A stretch of DNA of 64,000 nucleotides. Origin: Bin80 sp965220935. Lineage in GTDB: Bacteria; Bacteroidota; Rhodothermia; Rhodothermales; Bin80. The stretch lies in contig OZ244857.1 of assembly GCA_965220935.1 (NCBI GenBank), positions 2,356,001 through 2,420,000 of the forward strand, read 5' to 3'. Positions 1 to 7,664 of this stretch are shown piece by piece. Every line of letters begins with the position of its first letter. Within the stretch, counting starts at the first letter, position 1. Under the pieces are notes generated by a model that saw nothing but the letters and a program-made list of their open reading frames with translations, searched no databases and was not told the origin of the DNA. Both the position numbers and the translations under genes were made by a program.

Positions 1-488
1 AAGATTTAATTCAGGAAACATTTCTCCGTGTCTACCGAAACCGCCATTCCTACAAAAGGATTGCTAAGTTCTCAACTTGGCTCTATACGATTGCTGGAAA
101 CTTGGCTAAAACTGAATATCGCAAGCGTAGCAGACGTCGCATGGACTCAATCCAATCATTTAACCGTGATGGGGAAGAGTTTGAAATGCCGCTTCCTGAC
201 GAAACATTTTCACCGCTCCGGCACGCGGAGGGTGCTCTTCTGGACCACTTTATACAAATGGGAATCCTAGCTTTACCCTATCACTTCCGTGAGGTTGTTA
301 TTTTGCGAGATATCCAACAACTGACCTATGAAGAGATTGGCGACATCACTGGCTTACCGATGGGCACTGTAAAAAGCCGAATTAATCGTGGCCGCACTAA
401 GCTACAAGATCTCCTGCAGGGGATTTACCCCTTCAAGGATGAGGAGGACGATGTGGAAGAGGATGAGGCTCTCCCCGAATACGCGTGA
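1..488 (+). CDS. RNA polymerase sigma factor, sigma-70 family ECF type (5' end outside window)
   Basis: The reading frame is open from the first bases, so the N-terminus lies upstream of the window. The visible part starts in region 2 (DLIQETFLRVYRNRHSY, then FSTWLYTIAGNLAKTEYRK, the usual core and -10 recognition helices). It continues through a short acidic linker to region 4 with a helix-turn-helix (LTYEEIGDITGLPMGTVKSRINRGR) that reads the -35 element. The protein ends in an acidic tail (DEEDDVEEDEALPEYA). This is the normal layout of an ECF (group 4) sigma factor that directs RNA polymerase to stress or envelope genes. No anti-sigma gene is seen downstream. A 28-codon frame overlaps the 3' end (MWKRMRLSPNTRELLAELVS), which could be the stub of one, but it is too short to call. 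Confidence 0.93.
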   Translation, partial: DLIQETFLRVYRNRHSYKRIAKFSTWLYTIAGNLAKTEYRKRSRRRMDSIQSFNRDGEEFEMPLPDETFSPLRHAEGALLDHFIQMGILALPYHFREVVILRDIQQLTYEEIGDITGLPMGTVKSRINRGRTKLQDLLQGIYPFKDEEDDVEEDEALPEYA

Positions 489-501
489 GCTCCTTGCTGA
501 G

Positions 502-597
502 TTAGTCAGTCAACTGAATGAAGATTACCATCAGTAGTACGAATGCTAAGATGATGTAAATCGCGGTGATGATATTTTTTCGTTGTTTTCGATTCAT
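502..597 (-). CDS. possible 31-aa single-pass membrane peptide
   Basis: A short frame with an ATG start encodes a basic N-terminus (MNRKQRKN) followed by one continuous hydrophobic helix (about residues 9-29) and a TAA stop. The positive-inside charge pattern is what a real small membrane protein shows, and random frames rarely give it. It runs convergent to the sigma factor, with 13 bases between the two stop codons. I do not recognise the family. The remaining bases up to the next gene at 869 show no other coding frame or obvious structure. Confidence 0.4.
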   Translation of the reverse strand: MNRKQRKNIITAIYIILAFVLLMVIFIQLTD

Positions 598-868
598 TGA
601 TAGACTATTGAATTTGTTCAATTAAGTGATGGATGCGGGATCGCCTTCGTGCGTCTTACCTATGATCATTGCAGTTTGTTCTATAGGCTAATTCTGTTTC
701 CTTAGGATGCGTATTGCGTTCATTTTCTCCCACACTCTACACGCAATTGGTGTCTCACGATTTGTGGTATGTTCTGATTCATGACATTGTTGTCCCTGAC
801 GACTTTATGATCCATCTATAAATCGTTGCACTATGAGTAAAATCGTGAAAGACATCTATCTTTGAACG

Positions 869-2005
869 ATGCGCCGAGCCATTGATACGCAGTTGATCCA
901 TGCTGGTGAAGAGCGACGCATTGAAGGTGCGATCCGTATGCCAATTTTCCAAACAGCAATGTTTGAACATGATGATGCCCCTTTAAGATACATCCGATAC
1001 AATAACACCCCTAATCAGAAAGTACTAAACCGTAAACTCGCAATCTTAGAAGGTGCAGAAGATGGTTTAATTACTGGGAGCGGAATGGCGGCGATCACCT
1101 GTGCAATTCTTGCAACCGTTAAACCTGGAGACCACCTCCTCGCTCAAAAGAGTCTCTATGGAGGAACTCATAAATTTATTCTCAACCTCCTCGCTGACCT
1201 TGATGTCACGGTTACCTTTTTTGACGCAAATGCACCAGAAACATGGGATGCTCTTTTGAAAACCAATACGCGGGCCGTCTATATTGAATCCATCACAAAT
1301 CCGCTAGTTCAGGTCTGTGACCTTGAGCAAATCATTGAGTTTAGTCATGCAAATAATCTGGTATCCATGATTGATAATACATTCGCTTCCCCGTATAATT
1401 ATCAGGCGGCAGTGGCAGGATTTGATTTTTCTCTTCACAGTGCCACCAAATACCTCAATGGTCACTCAGATGTCGTCGCTGGTGCGATAACTGGAAAGGC
1501 AGAATTGGTGCAAAAATCTGCAAAGAATTTGGCTCAACTTGGCGGCACCCTTGACCCAAATTCATGTTTTTTGTTACACCGCGGACTTCAAACACTTGCA
1601 CTTCGTATGCGGCAACATAACGCCTCTGCTCAGTCGCTAGCCGAATTCCTTAAGTCCCATCCTAAAGTTGCTCATGTCAATTACCCTGGATTGACTTCAC
1701 ATCCTCATCATGAGCGTGCATCTCGCCTATTTAAAGGATATAGTGGCATGTTAAGTTTTGAATTAGCAGGCGGCTTAGAATCTGCAAACAGTCTGATTAA
1801 CCTCTTACAAATCCCAGTCTTTGCGCCGAGTCTTGGGGGTGTTGAATCCCTCATTACTCGCCCAGTCATTAGCTCTCATTCAGGGCTCGACACCAATGAA
1901 TTAGAATCCTCTGGAATTCGTGACCACCTGATTCGAATATCTGTCGGGATTGAAGATAAGCAGGATTTAATCAACGATTTTGAGCAGGCCCTGAATCAAT
2001 TATAA
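869..2005 (+). CDS. PLP-dependent cystathionine gamma-synthase/lyase family enzyme
   Basis: A 378-aa fold-type I PLP enzyme of the Cys/Met metabolism family, at the usual length (380-400). The PLP lysine is K194 in SATKYLNGHSDVVAG, the pyridine-nitrogen aspartate is D169 in MIDNTFASPYN, and the phosphate-binding segment is GSGMAAI (70-76). The Y-x-R-Y motif near residue 41 belongs to the neighbouring subunit's active site. Family members make or break C-S bonds in cystathionine, methionine or O-acyl-homoserine. The sequence alone does not separate gamma-synthase, gamma-lyase and methionine gamma-lyase. The C-terminal SLGGVESLITRPVISSHS segment is the usual substrate-carboxylate loop. It is monocistronic as far as visible. 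Confidence 0.92.
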   Translation: MRRAIDTQLIHAGEERRIEGAIRMPIFQTAMFEHDDAPLRYIRYNNTPNQKVLNRKLAILEGAEDGLITGSGMAAITCAILATVKPGDHLLAQKSLYGGTHKFILNLLADLDVTVTFFDANAPETWDALLKTNTRAVYIESITNPLVQVCDLEQIIEFSHANNLVSMIDNTFASPYNYQAAVAGFDFSLHSATKYLNGHSDVVAGAITGKAELVQKSAKNLAQLGGTLDPNSCFLLHRGLQTLALRMRQHNASAQSLAEFLKSHPKVAHVNYPGLTSHPHHERASRLFKGYSGMLSFELAGGLESANSLINLLQIPVFAPSLGGVESLITRPVISSHSGLDTNELESSGIRDHLIRISVGIEDKQDLINDFEQALNQL

Positions 2006-2121
2006 TTTTCAGGGGCACTTATTTCTGCAACCACTTCAGAGATTCTTGCACCGCAAAATCATCCTGATCCTCCGCCTATTAACTGATCTGACATCAAAGC
2101 TCACTCAAAAAGAAATCTCCA

Positions 2122-2147
2122 ATTAATATGAATCTGATTTCCAATGA
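2122..2147. repeat. left copy of 26-bp target duplication of the decayed IS1634-type element
   Basis: ATATGAATCTGATTTCCAAT and its flanks recur immediately after the other IS end (3973-3998), with one mismatch in 26 bases. Such a length fits an IS1634-family insertion. Confidence 0.8.
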
Positions 2148-2148
2148 C

Positions 2149-3971
2149 CTGACTTCGACGGTTTCAGATTTGAAAGCCCTATCAAATATAGGAATTCTGA
2201 AAAAACTGAACACTACCAGCCCCCTTATTTCAGGGGGAAACGATGAAAATCAAGACCGATTGGGGGTCTTTTAGGTGCTGACCCCAGTAGCACGGTCTCA
2301 CGCTGTATCTTCAGTCCGACCGTCTGATAGAGGCGTGCCCCCGCATCGGTCACCTTGGATGGAAGCAGATAGTGGGCTTGATTGCCTTGATCATAGAGGT
2401 TTCTACCGTGCTCAGTTCTGCTAAAATCTGTCCCTCACTCAGACGCTGTTTCCCTCCAAACCTTGCGTTGTATCGGTGTCGTAGAATCCGTAATAGGGCA
2501 AAGGCGACAAAACAAATGGCCAGATGTGCGCGGACCCGACGTTCTTTCCAGTGAAAGACAGGGCGTACGGCCATGGTGTGCTTCATCACGCGGAATCCTT
2601 CTTCAATCCGCCATAACTCCCCATAATACTGATAGATTCGCTCGGGGGACGGATCCTCTAAACTCGTCCACACACCATGTAACCCATCAAACTTCTTGTC
2701 TTTTTCAATCGCGGCCTCAGTGACGCCATCTTGCTCTATATGAAGAAAACGCCCTGCGCGCCCCGTCCCTTTGACTCCCTGGTTCTTGACGTTCTCAATC
2801 GCCTTGTCCCGTAACTTCACATCCCGTGCGGCTTTTTTCGGACAATATCGTAGAATCAGACGCCGACCTGCAAGTTTGTGCTCGCGGACCTTACGCCCCG
2901 TTGGTAGGACCTTCCACGACGTATCTTGACCTGCGTCTGCACTTTGTTCAACGATCGTAAGCGCGCCGCCACCACATAATCACAGTTCCAACTTCTGAGT
3001 AAGGCTAAATTATCTTTACTCAACATCCCCCCATCAGCTACCACGATCATCTGATCCAAATCAAACCGCTCACGGAGCTTGGTCATGGCGGGTTCCAGCG
3101 TCTTTACATCGGTGGTATTGCCAGCTCGTAGGTCACTGGAAGCCCCTCTTTGGTTTGAATCAACGCCAATACCACCTGAACCCTTTGTGGCTTTCCATCT
3201 TTACTCTATCCCTTCTTGCGCAGCTCATCTGAATTCTCGCTGGCAAAACTCAGCGTTGTAACATCAAAAAAGAGCACCGTTAACTTTCCCCCAAGCCGTC
3301 CCAACGTTTGATCTGATATACGTTGCTTGAACGCCATCATCGGTGACCGCATCCATCATCCTGTAAAACTTCTCCACCTCAACCCCCGCATCCTTAGACA
3401 TCTTTCGGCTATGGCCCAGTTTACTCTCCCCAGGTGTGGCCAGACGCAGTAACACCGCCTGAAGCGTCGCGCCATCACGAATCAAACACCTCTGCAAACC
3501 CCATCTGATCATACCGATCACCTCATGAAAGCCCAAACATATCCGTCGTATCTCATGAAACTTCCGCGCATCCTTTATCACCAGAGTCTTATCCTCGCGC
3601 TTCTTCTTTCTGGCTGCCACCACCTCATCCACATACGACTCTGCGGGGAATAATGTGGGATGGCGCGCCTCTTGGATCCGCGCCAGTTCCAGATAGGCGA
3701 TTTTGACCAGCCCATCCACCGCATCTGGATGCACACTTCCCATGTGCCGAATCATGCGAATCCGCCTGATTGTGGTAACTCTCAACAATCTGGACTGCAA
3801 TGTTTTTAGTAGTTTTACGCTTGAGTTCTCTGATAAACATGAGCACCTATATTTACACATATACGACATAAAAACCAAAATTCCAAAACTGAACACTACA
3901 CACCAAAATCGCCGAAAAGCTATATAAATAAGGGGTTTAAAATCTCAAAAATCTGAAACCGTCGAAGTCGG
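2149..3971 (-). mobile_element. decayed IS1634-type insertion sequence (copy 1)
   Basis: The ends are inverted repeats that begin C(T/C)GACTTCGACGGTTTCAG, the same as those of the intact element at 30332-32228. The element is about 1823 bp against 1897 bp for the intact copy. The difference is explained by about ten short deletions spread along the transposase gene, seven of them a net 7 bases. Substitutions are few, so decay came mainly by small deletions. It sits between the Cys/Met enzyme gene and the oxidoreductase operon and interrupts no recognisable gene. A 26-bp direct repeat flanks it. Confidence 0.9.
2225..3846 (-). pseudogene. IS1634-type transposase, multiply frameshifted
   Basis: Aligned with the 562-aa transposase at 30408-32096, this copy keeps nearly all of the sequence in at least three reading frames. 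Recognisable pieces include MFIRELKRKT at the N-terminus, MTKLRERFDLDQMIVVADGG in the DDE core and YGELWRIEEGFRVMKHTM (the catalytic glutamate region) near the C-terminus. Small deletions lie near 2387, 2930, 3125, 3339, 3378, 3461, 3477, 3514, 3764 and 3855 (the last just upstream of the start codon), and most of them break the frame. No functional enzyme can be made. Confidence 0.93.
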
Positions 3972-3972
3972 G

Positions 3973-3998
3973 ATTGATATGAATCTGATTTCCAATGA
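3973..3998. repeat. right copy of 26-bp target duplication
   Basis: It matches 2122-2147 with a single A/G difference and directly abuts the right inverted repeat of the IS. Confidence 0.8.
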
Positions 3999-4008
3999 GT
4001 CACATCCA

Positions 4009-4287
4009 CTAGTTGTTAAACCATACTGGCACATCGTCATCATCAACGACTTGAATATCCTGAATTGCAAACCATCCCTCATTTTCAGTACCACTACTGT
4101 TGATATACGTATCAGACTCACCATCAAGAACATCAATATCAACCACCAAAACGAGATCCTTTATCATTCCTGGGCCTACCTCTACTTTTTGTGCTACATC
4201 TGCTACTCGGCCTTGAATTGCACCTACGGCAATGGCATCCTGCGAATATAAATGTACCCGCACTTGCTTACCCAAAAGATGATACAT
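4009..4287 (-). CDS. small protein of unknown function, 92 aa
   Basis: A 92-aa acidic protein (GKQVRVHLYSQDAIAVGAI, then VVDIDVLDGESDTYINSSG and a DDDDVPVW tail). Residue composition and regular alternation suggest a beta-rich fold, but I recognise no family. The start codon lies 6 bases past the stop of the upstream lipoprotein gene, so it is probably the last gene of the leftward operon headed by two Gfo/Idh/MocA oxidoreductases. There is no signal peptide. Its stop codon lies only about 10 bases from the target duplication of the decayed IS, so the insertion stopped just short of the gene. Confidence 0.6.
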   Translation of the reverse strand: MYHLLGKQVRVHLYSQDAIAVGAIQGRVADVAQKVEVGPGMIKDLVLVVDIDVLDGESDTYINSSGTENEGWFAIQDIQVVDDDDVPVWFNN

Positions 4288-4293
4288 AGGGAT

Positions 4294-4698
4294 CTACTGC
4301 TCAGATGGGGTCACAACCATTGGCACATCAAGCGAGTATTGGACAGCATGTAGCATCCCTCTCATTTCCTGTTCACTCAGGGTTAGTGAAACATTCATTC
4401 TTCCGAATTCAGGATTGTCAAATGAAAACGAAAGCGTCTGAGTCTCTTGATCAAACTCTACGGATTCTGCCTCAATCGTGTTTTCCTCTTGCGCTTCAGA
4501 TATGTAAGCCTGCAGTCCGTCTTCATTTTCAGTAACTAACAGATCCCCCGTGAATAGGCCCTCTGGAGACTCAATCACGTATTCCCATGCTCCAACTACT
4601 GGGTTTGATGGCTCATTTGACACTTTCCCTGAAGATGCACAACCACTTACCAAAATGATACTGGCGAGTAGCACACACCTATTCGTGAGTGTCTTCAT
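4294..4698 (-). CDS. predicted lipoprotein of unknown function
   Basis: A 134-aa protein with a classic lipoprotein signal: basic start MKTLTNR, hydrophobic stretch, lipobox LVSGC with the acylated cysteine at residue 19, then a Ser/Gly-rich linker. The mature part is small, acidic and probably beta-rich (VVGAWEYVIESPEGLFTGDL). That resembles small lipocalin-like or DUF-type domains in which a WxY motif opens the first strand. It lies 12 bases downstream of the Gfo/Idh/MocA gene and is likely cotranscribed. Substrate and role are unknown. Expected location is the periplasmic face of the inner or outer membrane. Confidence 0.8.
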   Translation of the reverse strand: MKTLTNRCVLLASIILVSGCASSGKVSNEPSNPVVGAWEYVIESPEGLFTGDLLVTENEDGLQAYISEAQEENTIEAESVEFDQETQTLSFSFDNPEFGRMNVSLTLSEQEMRGMLHAVQYSLDVPMVVTPSEQ

Positions 4699-4710
4699 CT
4701 TGTCTAGTTG

Positions 4711-6036
4711 TTAAGGCCGAATGGCTCTGGGTTTGAGAGATGTTAATGACTCTATTCTAACTGGTTCACTGGTTTTTACACTTTCTCTGGCGGCTACACC
4801 AATGAGAATAGACATAGCTCCGTCACGAGTGCCTGCCATTTGACGGTAAGGGTCAGGGGTATCCTGACCTCTAAAGATGTGGTCCTTTAGTCTGATATCG
4901 CCTCCTCCATGGCCCCCACCACCATGCGGAATCTGTATGAGTTCAGTTTTGCCAAAGTTGTCAGTCACACGAAGTTCATCAAACGGGTCATCCTCCCACG
5001 GCTGGCGTTCTTTTATCCATGCCTCAAGCCTACCTTCGGTTCCATTAAACGCAACTCGATATCCCTCATAGGGAGAATAAGTCGTACATGAATAACTCAC
5101 CTGAACGCCATTGGCATACTTAATCTGGGCAGCCATCTTATCATAGATGTCAATGTCCTGACTCCAAACACATCCATCTCGCAGATAACCATCGTGGTGC
5201 TCATGAGCGACATACAGGTTCATGTAGAAATTGTTTTGTGTAATATCCCAATGGTGCTCACATTTATCCGCATGAGGGCACCCTCTACAATTGGTATGCC
5301 GAAATTCGTTGTTATGACCATAATACTCTAAGTCTCCGTATGCAAAAACCTCCTCTGGTTCAGATTCTAACCACCAATTCAGTAAATCAAAATGATGGGT
5401 TGATTTGTGAACAAATAATGTTCCTCCAAATCGCTCCTTACCGTGCCATCGTCGAAAATAGTCCGCGCCATGATATACATCTAAATACCAGTGAAAATCC
5501 ACAGATGTGACATTGCCGATCCGATGATTCATGAGCATTTCCTTCATGGCAACTCGGTGTGGTGAATAGCGGTAATTAAACGTCACGATCACGTTCTTTC
5601 GGGTAAGCGCCTGAGCATCAAGAATAGCCTGGCACTTTTCAGCATCTGTGGTCATGGGCTTTTCAGTGACGACATCACTTCCCAACTCCATAGCCCGAAT
5701 GATATATTCATGATGAGTGGAGTCAACCGTGGTGACAATCACCAATTCTGGCTGAGTATCAATCATCATTTGATCAAAATCGGTATAGGTTGGACAAACG
5801 ACACCGATATGATTTTTTACATATTCCAGTCGACCTGGATTAATATCACAGAGACCCACAAATTGAACTTCGTCTGAATAATCGTCAACTAAATCGTGCC
5901 CCCACATGCCTTGACCGCGCACTCCAGTACCGACAAGTGCGATCTTCATTGGCTCACGACCACTGATCTTATCAGATCGTGTGAGCAATCCCCCTGCTGC
6001 GACTCCACCGACCTTGATAAAATTGCGACGATTCAT
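4711..6036 (-). CDS. Gfo/Idh/MocA family oxidoreductase with Tat-type leader
   Basis: A 441-aa NAD(P)-dependent sugar or polyol dehydrogenase-like protein. The N-terminus MNRRNFIKVGGVAAGG resembles a Tat leader, indicating export in folded form. The Rossmann fold starts at KIALVGTGVRGQGMWG, followed by CDINPGR and the cofactor/substrate segment EKPMTTDAEKCQ. The C-terminal alpha/beta domain includes HKSTHHFDLLNWWLE, the family's substrate-binding helix. An uncommon insertion near residue 250 holds three closely spaced cysteines (NCRGCPHADKCEHHW), looking like a metal-binding knuckle. It lies 18 bases downstream of a second member of the same family, so the two are one operon. The substrate is not evident. 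Confidence 0.9.
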   Translation of the reverse strand: MNRRNFIKVGGVAAGGLLTRSDKISGREPMKIALVGTGVRGQGMWGHDLVDDYSDEVQFVGLCDINPGRLEYVKNHIGVVCPTYTDFDQMMIDTQPELVIVTTVDSTHHEYIIRAMELGSDVVTEKPMTTDAEKCQAILDAQALTRKNVIVTFNYRYSPHRVAMKEMLMNHRIGNVTSVDFHWYLDVYHGADYFRRWHGKERFGGTLFVHKSTHHFDLLNWWLESEPEEVFAYGDLEYYGHNNEFRHTNCRGCPHADKCEHHWDITQNNFYMNLYVAHEHHDGYLRDGCVWSQDIDIYDKMAAQIKYANGVQVSYSCTTYSPYEGYRVAFNGTEGRLEAWIKERQPWEDDPFDELRVTDNFGKTELIQIPHGGGGHGGGDIRLKDHIFRGQDTPDPYRQMAGTRDGAMSILIGVAARESVKTSEPVRIESLTSLKPRAIRP

Positions 6037-6054
6037 GTGAAATGAATTATTTTG

Positions 6055-7377
6055 TTATGGGGTGATTTCCCATCCTGGTTCATAATCTCGGCCCCACATT
6101 TTCATTGCATCCTCGTCATTGAGAATCCGACCATTTTCAGGATTGCATTCCAGTGTGCGTCCTGTTTTTTGTGCGATATTCCCTAAGTGGCAAAGTAAGG
6201 TGGTTTTCTGACCTTCACTAATTGGAGAATTTAGAGGGATCCCATCGCGAATGGCTTGAAGCATATTTGCGATATGGCGATCGGTTAGTCCACCGCCTCC
6301 CCGAATATCAAGGGTCGCCTCCCCAGAAATACTATTTCGCTTCCATATCTCCTTATTATCTTGATCGTAGACGATATATCCATTGCGATCAATGATTGCA
6401 GTCCCGTATTCACCATGGATAGAGGCTCCTCGATCGCGCCCCTCTACAAGGCGTGAATTACAGCTTCGACCATCCCATGTTATCGTCTTATCGCCTTCAA
6501 AATCATAGGATGCAATTTGTGTGTCATAAAACTCCCAATCATCTTGAAAATGATAACGTCCACCCGAAGATTTGACTCTCATCGGGTAATCAACACCCAG
6601 CGCCCAGCGACATACATCAATCTCATGCGTTCCATTATTACAGATTTCTCCCGTACCCCAATGCCAGAACCAGTGCCAGTTGTAATGGATCCTATTATCC
6701 ATGTAAGGCATTCTTGGGGCTGGGCCCTGCCATAAGTCATAGTTGAGCCATTCAGGGACTTGAGCGGGCTGACCTACACCAATTGAACCACGTTTATTTG
6801 CGTACCATGCCCGCGCATAATAGGCTCTTCCAATAATTCCTTGTTGGATGGCATCAATGATCTGAGCTGATTCCTGGGAAGATCGCTGTTGATTTCCCAT
6901 TTGGACGACTAGATTGTGGCGCTGTTGAGACTCAACAATCAACTCAGATTCGCGTGGATTATGGCTCGCTGGCTTTTCTACATAGACATGCTTTCCTGCC
7001 TGTAAAGCCATGATTGTAGCAGGCGTATGCCAATGATCTGGTGCAGCAATCACAAGAATATCAACATCGGGATTATCCAGCACTTCTCGAAAATCTCCTA
7101 CCCCAACTGGAGTGATGTCTCCGTTGATTTCTCCAAGACCATTGATGGTCTTTGCAATTGCACGGTCATCCACATCGCAAATATGGGTCACCACACAGCC
7201 CTCCGCCCTCGCAAATGCGGATGCAAGTCCACCGCCGCGGTTATGGACACCCATAACAGCAACTGTCAAGAGGTTACTTGGTGAGGCAAGCCCCCGAGTG
7301 GCACCAAGAAGTGTGGCCCCTGCAACACCAGCGGAGGCGGTTTTAATAAATGTTCTACGATTAGTCAGTTTTTTCAT
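6055..7377 (-). CDS. Gfo/Idh/MocA family oxidoreductase with Tat-type leader (second member)
   Basis: A 440-aa paralogue-type partner of the next gene. The leader MKKLTNRRTFIKTASAGVAG has the twin-arginine pattern. The Rossmann segment is LLTVAVMGVHNRGGGLASAF, CDVD follows, and EKPASHNPRESE is the conserved EKP motif. The C-terminal half carries NWHWFWHWGTGEICNNGTHE and DVCRWALGVDYP, typical of the large secreted Gfo/Idh/MocA proteins of Bacteroidota and Planctomycetes that act on sugars released outside the cytoplasm. It is the first gene of a leftward operon of four (with 4711-6036, 4294-4698 and 4009-4287). The promoter should lie in the 280-base gap before the IS at 7665. No clear box is identifiable there. 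Confidence 0.9.
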   Translation of the reverse strand: MKKLTNRRTFIKTASAGVAGATLLGATRGLASPSNLLTVAVMGVHNRGGGLASAFARAEGCVVTHICDVDDRAIAKTINGLGEINGDITPVGVGDFREVLDNPDVDILVIAAPDHWHTPATIMALQAGKHVYVEKPASHNPRESELIVESQQRHNLVVQMGNQQRSSQESAQIIDAIQQGIIGRAYYARAWYANKRGSIGVGQPAQVPEWLNYDLWQGPAPRMPYMDNRIHYNWHWFWHWGTGEICNNGTHEIDVCRWALGVDYPMRVKSSGGRYHFQDDWEFYDTQIASYDFEGDKTITWDGRSCNSRLVEGRDRGASIHGEYGTAIIDRNGYIVYDQDNKEIWKRNSISGEATLDIRGGGGLTDRHIANMLQAIRDGIPLNSPISEGQKTTLLCHLGNIAQKTGRTLECNPENGRILNDEDAMKMWGRDYEPGWEITP

Positions 7378-7628
7378 GATTATAAAAATGTTGAATACTT
7401 TAATTTACGACTCTTCAATAAAAAAAGCAACTACGCTATAAAATTGTGCATTTTGTAATAGATTAGTTGGCACTCCAGTGAGAAAGCCAAGGTATCTGAA
7501 TATAAGAACTAAACCATGCAGAGCTATCTATTGCTGACCATATGGGATTGCTCATGTGGCGTTCACCATGGCTATCATGGTGTTTCAAGCGTCAATTTCC
7601 ACTGAGGCCTAGATCTCATAAATAGGGA

Positions 7629-7650
7629 CTTGGTGGGAATTGCTGATTAT
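7629..7650 (-). repeat. partial match to the group II intron insertion site
   Basis: The minus strand reads ATAATCAGCAATTCCC then ACCAAG. The first part is identical, over the last 14 bases before the junction, to the 5' exon of the intron at 25814-28484. The 3' side agrees with the intron's 3' exon (ACTAAG) in five of six bases. No intron is present here. Confidence 0.5.
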
Positions 7651-7664
7651 TGGTTCTTACCTAT

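Noticed and set aside
11..270. 80-codon frame overlapping the sigma factor
   Set aside because: It is out of register with the conserved sigma region 2 sequence and has no family features; a shadow frame.
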